DNA from: Nocardia jiangxiensis NBRC 101359
GTDB lineage: Bacteria > Actinomycetota > Actinomycetes > Mycobacteriales > Mycobacteriaceae
Reading direction: 5' to 3'
Assembly (NCBI RefSeq): GCF_000308615.1
Contig: NZ_BAGB01000168.1
Location: forward strand, 1 to 64,000
Length of the DNA: 64,000 bases
A model generated the notes under the pieces. That model did no database searches. It worked only from the letters and a program-made list of their open reading frames with translations, and was not told the origin of the DNA. Positions within the stretch are counted from its first letter, which is position 1. Every line of letters begins with the position of its first letter. The translations under genes were made by a program, and so were the position numbers. This document shows positions 35,647 to 43,293 of this stretch, piece by piece.

Positions 35647-35973
35647 TTACTTTTTTCGGACTTCTTTTATGGCGAGTGTGTTCAGTGCTCGCGCGATGTC
35701 CAACGGGTACCGGTTGATGCGGTCGCTGCGCGCGAGAGTGCGCAGGCGTTCGAGGTATATCGATTTGGTGATGCCGAATGTGGTCATGATGTGTTCTTCG
35801 GGGCCGCCGCCGTAGCGGTTCCAGCGGATGAAGAACTCCACCATGAGGTCGTCGTCGATTTCGGCGGCTGTCTTCTTCGCCGAGTCGGTGGTCTGCAGGA
35901 ACAGATCGAATATGCGGGGTAGCGTCGGCGTGGGACCGGCGGCGGCTGCGGATGAGCTGTGTGGCGCAGGCAT
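35647..35973 (-). CDS. DUF3263-like helix-turn-helix protein
   Basis: 108 residues from ATG 35973; the frame is open much further upstream but that part is low-complexity and not protein-like. The core (DDLMVEFFIRWNRYGGGPEE, then YLERLRTLARSDRINRYPLD) matches the DUF3263 pattern, a small actinobacterial DNA-binding-like domain with a conserved Trp-x-x-Tyr-Gly. Convergent neighbour is the IS3 element, and it is divergent from the aldehyde dehydrogenase operon. Confidence 0.65.
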   Translation of the reverse strand: MPAPHSSSAAAAGPTPTLPRIFDLFLQTTDSAKKTAAEIDDDLMVEFFIRWNRYGGGPEEHIMTTFGITKSIYLERLRTLARSDRINRYPLDIARALNTLAIKEVRKK

Positions 35974-36329
35974 GGGCTTCGCGTTCTGTCTGTGTTCGTT
36001 TCGTTGATGTGGGTGCCGATGCTGCGAGACAGCGTCATTGGTGTCCACTCGCACGTCTTTGTGTCGAGCATCGGCTCTGGATGCCATCCGTTTTCGCTTG
36101 TGGCGGTTCGATGGCTCTGGACTCGATTGTTCGACTGCGCCGGGGGCGATGCCATGCGTGCGGGGATAACGACCTGGGGATGTTTTATCTCCCGTGGATG
36201 ATGGCCGAGTCACTGTGCTGGCCGTAGACAAGTAGCCGTAGATATCGCCGGGCTGATTCCGGGTCGTCCGTCGGGACGTAGGACTGCGCCGAGCGGTATG
36301 CGGATCCAATTCTTCAGGAGGAACGACGT
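35974..36329. promoter_or_regulatory. Divergent intergenic region before the catabolic operon
   Basis: 356 bases without a credible gene. The AGGAGGAACGACGT ribosome-binding site of the aldehyde dehydrogenase lies at its right end. A promoter for the plus-strand catabolic operon is expected here; I could not identify one by eye. Confidence 0.45.
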
Positions 36330-37790
36330 ATGGGTACGCAGGTGGGCGCGGAGGATCTGCTCCTTCGCGAGTTCGCGATGACGATCGACGGTCGCACGGT
36401 GACGACGGAATCGACTGCGCCGGTGTATAATCCGGCAACCGGTGGGGTGATCGCCCGCGTTCCGGTCGCTGCCCGCGAGGACCTGGATGCTGCGGTCGGG
36501 GCGGCGCACCGGGCGTTCGGAGTGTGGTCACGGCTGGCGGTGGAGGAGCGCCAGGCGGTGGTATCGGCGATGGGGGATCGTCTCGAGGAGCACGCGGAGT
36601 CGTTCATCGCGCTGCTGACCGCGGAACAGGGTAAGCCGCGGGCGATGGCCGAATGGGAGATCTACGGTTCGGTGGCCTGGCTGCGGGAGATCGCCAAGCA
36701 GGCTCTTCCCGAGGAGGTGCTCGAGGACGGCCCGGATCGCCGGGTGATCAGCCGACACACTCCGCTGGGGGTGGTGGGTGCGATCGTGCCGTGGAATTTC
36801 CCGTTGTTGCTGGCAGTGTGGAAGATCGCGCCCGGTCTGGTCGCCGGTGATACGGTGATCGTCAAGCCCTCGCCGTTCACTCCGCTGTGTGATCTGGCGT
36901 TTGTCGAGCTGGTGCAGGATCTGGTGCCGGCGGGGGTGCTGAGTGCGGTCAGTGGCGATGACGATCTGGGCAAGTGGATGACCGCGCATCCTGGTATCGC
37001 CAAGATCGCGTTCACCGGCAGCACCGATACCGGCAAGCATGTGATGGCTTCGGCGGCGGGCACGTTGAAGCGGATCACCCTTGAGTTGGGTGGGAACGAT
37101 CCGGCGATCGTGTTGTCCGATGTCGATCCGGGAAAGGTTGCACCGCAGATCTTCTGGGCCGCTTTCCAGAACAATGCCCAGTTCTGCAACGCGGCCAAGC
37201 GGGTGTACATCCACGACGAGGTGTACGACGCGGTCCGCGACGCGCTGGTCGCGTATGCGCGCACGGTCGTGGTCGGCAACGGCGCGCACGCGGACACGCA
37301 GCTGGGCCCGATTCAGAATGCCCCGCAGTTCGCCAAGGTCCAGGAGTACTTCGACGACTGTGCCGCCAACGACTACACCTTCGCACTGGGCGGCGCCATC
37401 GATACCGATGCGCCGGGGTGGTTCGTGCCGGTGACGATCGTGGACAACCCGCCGGAGGATTCCCGGCTGGTCGTCGAGGAGCCGTTCGGTCCGATCCTGC
37501 CGCTGCTGCGGTGGACCGACGAGGACGATGTCGTCCGGCGCGCCAACGACACTCAGTGGGGGTTGGGAGCCACGGTGTGGGGTGCGGATCTGGCCGCGGT
37601 CGAACGGATCGGTCGCCAGTTGGAGGCGGGCACGGTGTGGCTGAACGAGGTACACGAGTATTCCCCGCACCAGGTGTTCGGTGGCCACAAGCAGTCCGGA
37701 ATCGGTGCGGAGAACTCACTGCACGGGCTGGCCGAATACACCAACCATCAGACGATCACGCTCAACAAGGCCCCCGACGCGGTGGCTTGA
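36330..37790 (+). CDS. NAD(P)-dependent aldehyde dehydrogenase
   Basis: 486 residues, ATG 36330 with a near-perfect AGGAGG. ALDH superfamily: PWNFPLLLAVWKIAPGLVAG, FTGSTDTGK (cofactor loop), catalytic Glu252 in LELGGNDPAIV and nucleophile Cys286 in NNAQFCNAAKRV, then EEPFGPILPLL. This is the non-acylating class that oxidises an aldehyde to an acid. The N-terminal ~15 residues before the core (VGAEDLLLREFAM) form a short amphipathic helix that could be a targeting peptide (weak inference). The alcohol dehydrogenase and acyl-CoA synthetase downstream would complete alcohol to acyl-CoA conversion. Confidence 0.93.
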   Translation: MGTQVGAEDLLLREFAMTIDGRTVTTESTAPVYNPATGGVIARVPVAAREDLDAAVGAAHRAFGVWSRLAVEERQAVVSAMGDRLEEHAESFIALLTAEQGKPRAMAEWEIYGSVAWLREIAKQALPEEVLEDGPDRRVISRHTPLGVVGAIVPWNFPLLLAVWKIAPGLVAGDTVIVKPSPFTPLCDLAFVELVQDLVPAGVLSAVSGDDDLGKWMTAHPGIAKIAFTGSTDTGKHVMASAAGTLKRITLELGGNDPAIVLSDVDPGKVAPQIFWAAFQNNAQFCNAAKRVYIHDEVYDAVRDALVAYARTVVVGNGAHADTQLGPIQNAPQFAKVQEYFDDCAANDYTFALGGAIDTDAPGWFVPVTIVDNPPEDSRLVVEEPFGPILPLLRWTDEDDVVRRANDTQWGLGATVWGADLAAVERIGRQLEAGTVWLNEVHEYSPHQVFGGHKQSGIGAENSLHGLAEYTNHQTITLNKAPDAVA

Positions 37791-37816
37791 TCGCCGTACG
37801 AACGAAAGGACCCCTC

Positions 37817-38941
37817 ATGCTGACCGAGGCGGTGGTCGTCCGTGGTGCGACCGAACCCATCCGCGTGGAAACAGTCGAGATCGGCGACCTGCGAGCGGGG
37901 GAGGTACTGGTCCGCATCGTCGGGACCGGGATCTGCCACACCGACCTGGGTGTCATCGCGACCGCTACGAACGGCGCACCCCCGATCGTGCTGGGCCACG
38001 AAGGCTCGGGCGTCATCGAAGCGGTGGGCGTCGACGCCGGCGGATTGGCTGTGGGTGACCGAGTGGTGTTGTCCTACAACCACTGTCGTCACTGTGACAA
38101 CTGCGTTGGTGGGCTGCCGATGCACTGCCGCGATTTCGTCGGGTTGAACCTGGCCGGACATCGCCTGGACGGGTCGAGCCCGCTGGCCGGTCCGGGCGGT
38201 GAAGCGATCCTGGGCCATTTCTTCGGCCAATCCTCATGGTCGCGGCTGGCGGTCACCACCGCTGCGAACTGTGTGCGGGTCGAAGACGATGTTCCGCTCG
38301 AGCTGCTGGGCCCGCTGGGCTGCGGAATCCAGACCGGTGCGGGTGCGGTATTGAACACCCTGGCGCCGCCGCGGGGGTCGAGCATCGCGGTCTTCGGCTG
38401 CGGGTCGGTCGGTATGGCCGCGATCCTCGCCGCGGTGGTCGCGGACTGTGGCGCGATCATCGCGGTCGATATCAACGGTGATCGGCTGATCAAGGCAGCC
38501 GAGCTCGGTGCCACCCACATCGTCAATCCCGCCGAAACCGATGCCGCGGACACGATCCGGGCGATCACCGGCGGGGCGGGGGCGCAGTACTCGGTCGACT
38601 GCATCGGGCACGGGTCGGTGGTGCGCAGCGCCCTGGAATGCCTGCAGTCCCCTGGGGTGTGTGCCTCGGTCGGATTCCAGGGCGCCAGCAATGAGATCAC
38701 CATCGATCAGGGGCATCTGTTGTTCGGGCGCAGCCTGGTCGGGGTGATCGAAGGCGATGCGATCCCGGCGCAGTTCATTCCGCGGATGATCGAGCTGTAC
38801 CAGGCCGGGCGATTCCCGTTCGACCGGATCATCGACACCTTCGACTTCGCCGACATCAACGCAGCGATCGAGGCCGTGCACGCGGGGTCGGTCATCAAGG
38901 CGGTCCTGACCTGCGCAGACCCGAGCGGAGCAGACAGATGA
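37817..38941 (+). CDS. Zinc-dependent alcohol dehydrogenase (aryl-alcohol type)
   Basis: 374 residues from ATG 37817 with GAAAGGA upstream, 26 bases after the aldehyde dehydrogenase. MDR superfamily: catalytic-zinc Cys in GTGICHTDL and His in LGHEGSGVIE, structural-zinc Cys set in SYNHCRHCDNCVGG, and the Rossmann motif VFGCGSVGMAA. Length and segments resemble NAD-dependent aryl-alcohol/benzyl-alcohol dehydrogenases. The stop overlaps the next ATG (38938). It probably supplies the aldehyde for the upstream enzyme. Confidence 0.92.
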   Translation: MLTEAVVVRGATEPIRVETVEIGDLRAGEVLVRIVGTGICHTDLGVIATATNGAPPIVLGHEGSGVIEAVGVDAGGLAVGDRVVLSYNHCRHCDNCVGGLPMHCRDFVGLNLAGHRLDGSSPLAGPGGEAILGHFFGQSSWSRLAVTTAANCVRVEDDVPLELLGPLGCGIQTGAGAVLNTLAPPRGSSIAVFGCGSVGMAAILAAVVADCGAIIAVDINGDRLIKAAELGATHIVNPAETDAADTIRAITGGAGAQYSVDCIGHGSVVRSALECLQSPGVCASVGFQGASNEITIDQGHLLFGRSLVGVIEGDAIPAQFIPRMIELYQAGRFPFDRIIDTFDFADINAAIEAVHAGSVIKAVLTCADPSGADR

Positions 38942-40515
38942 GTGCCGCACCCGAGCGGCCCTGGGGTGGACCGGGGCAGATCCTGCCCTTTGCGGCGGCC
39001 CGCTATCCGGACAAGACCGCCCTGATCACCAGCACGTCGTGGATGTCCTACCGCGAGCTGGACCGGCTCTCCGACGCCGTGGCGGCCTCCCTGGCCGCCC
39101 GCGGCGTCGTGCCGGGGGATGTGTGCTCGGTCTATGGGCAGAACTGCTGGGAATGGATCGTGGCCTACCACGGCATCCTCAAAGCCGGGGCGGTGGTGAA
39201 TCCGGTCAACGTGATGCTCACCGGACCGGAACTGACCTTCGTGCTCACCGACTGCCGGGCGAAGGTGCTGTTCGTCGGCCCTGGGCAGTTGCCCACCGCC
39301 CTCGCTGCCGCTGCCGATGCGCCCGCGCTGGATCTGGTGTGTGTCTTGGGGGAGGGCGACCCGGGTGCCGAGGCGGTGCCTCTCACCCACCTGCTGGCCG
39401 CCGGTGAGGGGCAGCAGGTTCCGCTGTCACCGCTGGTCCCGCAGGCGTTGTGCAGCATCGGGTATACCTCGGGCACCACCGGCCATCCCAAAGGTGCGAT
39501 GCAATCGCATCGGTCGATCCTGCTCAACTGCGCACTGACCGCGACCATGCACGGTCGCACGGCCGAGGACGTCGTGGTCACCGCACTGCCTGCCGCGCAC
39601 GTGTACGGCAATGTCGCGATCAACAGCACTTTTCTGGTCGGCGGGACCGTGGTGCTGATGGATCGCTTCGATCCCGCACGAACGCTGGAGCTGATCGCCA
39701 GTGAGCACGCCACGATGTTCGAAGGTGTGCCCGCGATGTATTCGATGATGACCGCGCACGCCGACTTCGCGCATGCGGACCTGTCGTCGTTGCGTATGTC
39801 GAGCATCGGCGGGCAGACCTTCGCACCGGAATTGATCGATCGGTGGAACACCCGCGCACCCGGGCCGGTTCTCGAGCTGTGGGGGATGACCGAGCTGTCG
39901 GGGCTCGGCACCACCCACGCCGTGCACGCCCCGCCGGTCCCGGGCTCGATCGGTGTCTGCCTGCCCGGACTCGATCTGCGGATCGCCGCTCTGGACGACA
40001 CAGGCGCCGAGGCTGTGCCGGGGGAGCACGGTGAGTTACTGGTCCGGGGCCCACTGGTCATGCTCGGATACCTCGGCCGCCCCGAGGCGACCGCGGAGGC
40101 GCTTTCCCCGGACGGGTGGCTGCGCACCGGCGATATCGCCTACCGTGACGACACCGGGCACGTGTTCATCGTGGACCGCCTCAAGGACATGATCCTGACC
40201 GGTGGCTACAACGTGTATCCCGCCGAGATCGAACGCGTGGTGGCCACCCACCCCGCCGTCGCGATGGTGGCCGTGGGAGCTGTCGCGGATCCGGTCAAGG
40301 GGGAGATCGCCGTCGCCTACGTGGTGCCGGTCGACGGTGCTCGACCCACTGCGAGTGAAGTGATCGAGTACTGCCGCGACCAGCTCGCCGCGTACAAGCG
40401 GCCGCGGGAGGTGGTGTTCGTCGACTCCCTGCCGACGACCTCGTCGGGCAAGCTCATGCGTCGGCTGCTCGCCGAGACGTATCCGCTGCCCGAGCGGACT
40501 GTACGCGGGGGATAA
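38938..40515 (+). CDS. Acyl-CoA synthetase (AMP-forming)
   Basis: 525 residues, ATG overlapping the upstream stop. ANL superfamily: P-loop-like YTSGTTGHPKGAM, GMTELSGLG, TGDIAYRDDTGHVF, DMILTGGYNVYP and the C-terminal catalytic Lys in LPTTSSGKLMRR. It activates a carboxylic acid to its CoA thioester with ATP. Together with the two dehydrogenases it forms an alcohol, aldehyde, acid, acyl-CoA route; chain length or aromatic preference cannot be read from sequence. Confidence 0.93.
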   Translation: MSAAPERPWGGPGQILPFAAARYPDKTALITSTSWMSYRELDRLSDAVAASLAARGVVPGDVCSVYGQNCWEWIVAYHGILKAGAVVNPVNVMLTGPELTFVLTDCRAKVLFVGPGQLPTALAAAADAPALDLVCVLGEGDPGAEAVPLTHLLAAGEGQQVPLSPLVPQALCSIGYTSGTTGHPKGAMQSHRSILLNCALTATMHGRTAEDVVVTALPAAHVYGNVAINSTFLVGGTVVLMDRFDPARTLELIASEHATMFEGVPAMYSMMTAHADFAHADLSSLRMSSIGGQTFAPELIDRWNTRAPGPVLELWGMTELSGLGTTHAVHAPPVPGSIGVCLPGLDLRIAALDDTGAEAVPGEHGELLVRGPLVMLGYLGRPEATAEALSPDGWLRTGDIAYRDDTGHVFIVDRLKDMILTGGYNVYPAEIERVVATHPAVAMVAVGAVADPVKGEIAVAYVVPVDGARPTASEVIEYCRDQLAAYKRPREVVFVDSLPTTSSGKLMRRLLAETYPLPERTVRGG

Positions 40516-40643
40516 CGCGAGCGCGGAAGACTATCTGCCGACCGGCAGCGTACGCCACACACCGTCCGGCAATGTGACGGTGGCAACATCAACAGCCAGT
40601 TATGTCGAAGAGGACATGACTGTGGAGCAGGACAGGAGCAACG

Positions 40644-41060
40644 ATGCAGGTTCTCGCTGAGGGCTACAACGCATTCGAAACCACCAAATCCCCCACGGGC
40701 GAGGTCAAGTACCTGCGGTCCCCCCAGGACGTCATCGAGGTGGTGCAGTCGGGCAAGCTGCAGGACTACATCCTGCTGGTCCGCGGCGGCACCACCACCT
40801 TCCTGACCCCAGCGCTGAGCATGGGCGCGGTCGGAGTGATCACCATGTCCGGTGCTCCCGAATCTCACCTGGGCATCCTCTCGCGCGAATTCCAGATTCC
40901 GTGCGTGATGACCGCCTACCTCACCGCGAGTGACTCGCGCTACGAGGTCGGCAACACCGACGACTCGCACTTCGACGCGATCGCCGAGGCCCTGGTCGGC
41001 AAGACGGTGCAGCTGCACTGCGACGACCCCGAAGTCGGCCGCATCAGCATCGCGAACTGA
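40644..41060 (+). CDS. Stand-alone phosphohistidine swivel domain (PEP-utilising mobile domain)
   Basis: 138 residues, ATG 40644 with ACAGGAG upstream. It matches the swivel domain of PEP synthase/PPDK: ILLVRGGTTTFLTPALSMGA, then MSGAPESHLGILSREF with His75 as the likely phosphocarrier, and IPCVM. In classical dikinases this domain lies inside a larger chain; here it is free. With the PPDK-like gene 2.2 kb downstream it suggests a split phosphotransfer system, as in phenylphosphate synthase (comparison from memory of that family). Confidence 0.82.
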   Translation: MQVLAEGYNAFETTKSPTGEVKYLRSPQDVIEVVQSGKLQDYILLVRGGTTTFLTPALSMGAVGVITMSGAPESHLGILSREFQIPCVMTAYLTASDSRYEVGNTDDSHFDAIAEALVGKTVQLHCDDPEVGRISIAN

Positions 41061-41094
41061 CCCCGACCACGCAGCATCGAGAGGCACAACGACC

Positions 41095-42528
41095 ATGAGC
41101 GACGCCACCAAATCCGCCCGCGCGACCTACAAGCAGCGTTACGAGGCCGACGACGACGGCCTGCGCTTCCAGGAACTCACCTTCACCGGCAACTTCGTCG
41201 ATCTCGAGCCGATGCGCGACGGCATCCTCGGCGACAAAGTGCAGAAGCAGCGCGCCAAGAGCAAGGTCCTCGAGAAAGTCGGCAAGGACGACGTCCTGGC
41301 GGACGAGTTCACCATCGACGAGCTCAACGACCTGAACAACTATCTGGCCTGGAATATCTGGGATGTGCTGGTCATGCGCGCGACCGAAGGCGTGTCCGGC
41401 ATGATCCCGCGCCAGGAGTACGAGATCCTCGCGTTCATGCACGAGTTCTACCGGTGGCCCGAGATCCTGCGGATGACCACCGACGAGGTCGGCGCCCAGG
41501 GCATCCTGGACATCGGCGCGACCGCGCGCCGGGAGATCGGCACCAAGATCAACGCCGTGCACGACTGGTCGATCGGCGCCGTCGGGTTCGGTATGGGCCG
41601 CTGCGGGCTGCTGGCCCTGGAAGCGATCGGCCCGGACGACTATGTTGCCGAGAGCAACACCCTGCTCAAGTTCATGCAGCGCATCGAATGGGGCAAGCGC
41701 CAGGACGGCTACATCCTCAACTCCCAGGATCGCTACCGCTGCCAGATCCACGAACCGGACTTCCTGCAGACCATCATCGACCAGGTCGAGGAGCTCGAGC
41801 CCGGCTCGCCCAAGCAGCAGTCCTTCACCCGGTTCAACGCCGCCGCCGAGCTGCTGTCGTTCCTGGACCACATGGACTGTCGCCTCGGCCTGGGGGACAC
41901 TGGCCCGTACGAGCTGCCCAACGGCAACCTGCTGATCCTGCGGGATCTGTTCGTCAACGAGCCGGTCTTCCACTGGAGCGATGTTTGCGACGACGCCGGC
42001 CTGCCCCACGCCTACACCATGGCGATCGTGCTCGATCCCGAACTGCTCGGGCTGCAGGAGATCCGCGTCAACGACATCTCCACCACCTTCACCCGCCCGA
42101 AGAACTACATCCAGGCCATCGTCGGCGGCGCGGTGTTCGCCCGCGAGAAGTTCGACACCCCGATGTCGGACATCCGCACGATCGCGATCGACCAGCTCGA
42201 CACCGAGCTGCCCAAGGTCCAGCAGGCGACCCTGCGCATGTACAGCAAGGTCTCGCGTATGTGCCGGCGCGACCTGATCTGGGCCGGGCAGTACGTGTAC
42301 TACGTCGACATGATCCTGCCCTACCTGCGCAAGGCCGGCACCTACGAGCGGGCCTGCGACGAGTTCAAGTTGTGGGAGGTCGATCAGCGGGTGTCGAACT
42401 ACTACTACGACATCGGCAAGCGCGGATTCGCCCAGGAAGTGGTGCCGCAGAAGATCTTCTCCGGCGAGGGGTACCTGCCGTTCGGCGCGGGCGCGGACCT
42501 GCGTAACTCGAAGGGGCGCTGGCTCTAA
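41095..42528 (+). CDS. Unknown 477-residue protein of the dikinase-like module
   Basis: ATG 41095, 34 bases after the swivel-domain gene. A soluble, mostly helical protein without signal peptide or membrane spans. I recognise no family. Notable stretches are MRATEGVSGMIPRQEYEILA, IGAVGFGMGRCGLLALEAI, and Tyr/Trp/Arg-rich blocks near the end (WAGQYVYYVDMILPYLRK). Strong codon bias and tight spacing show it is real. It may be the substrate-binding or acceptor component of the phosphotransfer system; that is inference from position. Confidence 0.75.
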   Translation: MSDATKSARATYKQRYEADDDGLRFQELTFTGNFVDLEPMRDGILGDKVQKQRAKSKVLEKVGKDDVLADEFTIDELNDLNNYLAWNIWDVLVMRATEGVSGMIPRQEYEILAFMHEFYRWPEILRMTTDEVGAQGILDIGATARREIGTKINAVHDWSIGAVGFGMGRCGLLALEAIGPDDYVAESNTLLKFMQRIEWGKRQDGYILNSQDRYRCQIHEPDFLQTIIDQVEELEPGSPKQQSFTRFNAAAELLSFLDHMDCRLGLGDTGPYELPNGNLLILRDLFVNEPVFHWSDVCDDAGLPHAYTMAIVLDPELLGLQEIRVNDISTTFTRPKNYIQAIVGGAVFAREKFDTPMSDIRTIAIDQLDTELPKVQQATLRMYSKVSRMCRRDLIWAGQYVYYVDMILPYLRKAGTYERACDEFKLWEVDQRVSNYYYDIGKRGFAQEVVPQKIFSGEGYLPFGAGADLRNSKGRWL

Positions 42529-42595
42529 GACCACGCTCACCCCTACCTGGTGCCCGGGCGGCGGTTGTTCCTACTCCTGAACCGGGCATCGGATC

Positions 42596-42635
42596 GGGCG
42601 GGGGGTCGCTTGCAGCCATTGTCGATCCCCCGCCC
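42596..42635 (+). terminator. GC-rich hairpin between module genes
   Basis: Two 13-base arms (42596-42608 and 42623-42635), starting GGGCGGGGG and ending CCCCCGCCC, pair with one mismatch across a 14-base loop. No T run follows, so it is more likely a partial terminator or mRNA-stabilising element between the 477-residue gene and the next one. Confidence 0.6.
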
Positions 42636-42667
42636 ATCGTTTCTCTCGACGATCGAAAGACTGACCA

Positions 42668-43288
42668 GTGACCACATTGCTGCTGACCAAAGATCTCTAC
42701 GATGTTCTCAACGCCATCGCCCTGAAGAAATTCGCCACCATCGCGGCGGTATCGGAGCTCATCGGTGAGGACACCGAGACCACCAAGAATTCCGTCGAAG
42801 CGCTCGCCGAGCGAGGTCTGGTGGCGATGGTGGGCGAGACCGCCATGCCGACCGATGACGCCGCCCCCGCCCTGGTCGACTCCGCCGCCCAGATCTACCG
42901 CACCCTGCGCGAGGACGCGACGATGCTGGCGGTCGCCGACAAGTTCGAGGACGTCAATTCCCGGTTCCTGCAGACGATGTCGGCCTGGCAGCAGATCGAG
43001 ATCGCCGGCAAGAAGGTCGTCAACGACCACACCGACGAGAGCTACGACGCCAAGATCATCTCCACGATCGAGCGGCTCGTGCAGCGCTTGTCCGGACTGC
43101 TGCAGGCGCTGGCCGAGAAGGACCCCCACTTCGCGACCTACATCGCACGATTCGAACGCGCGCTGAACCGGGTCGACGACGGCGAGATCGCGTTCGTCTC
43201 CGACCCGACCAAGGACTCGGTCCACAACGTGTGGTTCGAGTTCCACGAAGACCTGCTGCGCACCCTCGGCCGCGCACGCAAGGAGTGA
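42668..43288 (+). CDS. Unknown 206-residue protein with winged-helix-like N-terminus
   Basis: GTG 42668 with GAAAG upstream. Residues ~5-60 look like a winged helix (LYDVLNAIALKKFATIAAVS, TTKNSVEALAERGLVAMVGE). The remainder is helical with a possible four-helix bundle (VNSRFLQTMSAWQQIEIAGK). It sits between the 477-residue protein and the PPDK-like enzyme, six bases before the latter. It may be a small subunit or regulator of the dikinase. No named family. Confidence 0.7.
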   Translation: MTTLLLTKDLYDVLNAIALKKFATIAAVSELIGEDTETTKNSVEALAERGLVAMVGETAMPTDDAAPALVDSAAQIYRTLREDATMLAVADKFEDVNSRFLQTMSAWQQIEIAGKKVVNDHTDESYDAKIISTIERLVQRLSGLLQALAEKDPHFATYIARFERALNRVDDGEIAFVSDPTKDSVHNVWFEFHEDLLRTLGRARKE

Positions 43289-43293
43289 GGAAA

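Noticed and set aside
36528..37688. Long antisense frame across the aldehyde dehydrogenase
   Set aside because: The plus strand has catalytic Glu/Cys motifs; the minus frame shows only mirrored composition.
41044..42540. A ~500-codon open frame antisense to the 477-residue protein
   Set aside because: Low-complexity Val/Asp/Gln/Leu composition typical of antisense frames; operon logic and ribosome-binding site support the plus strand.
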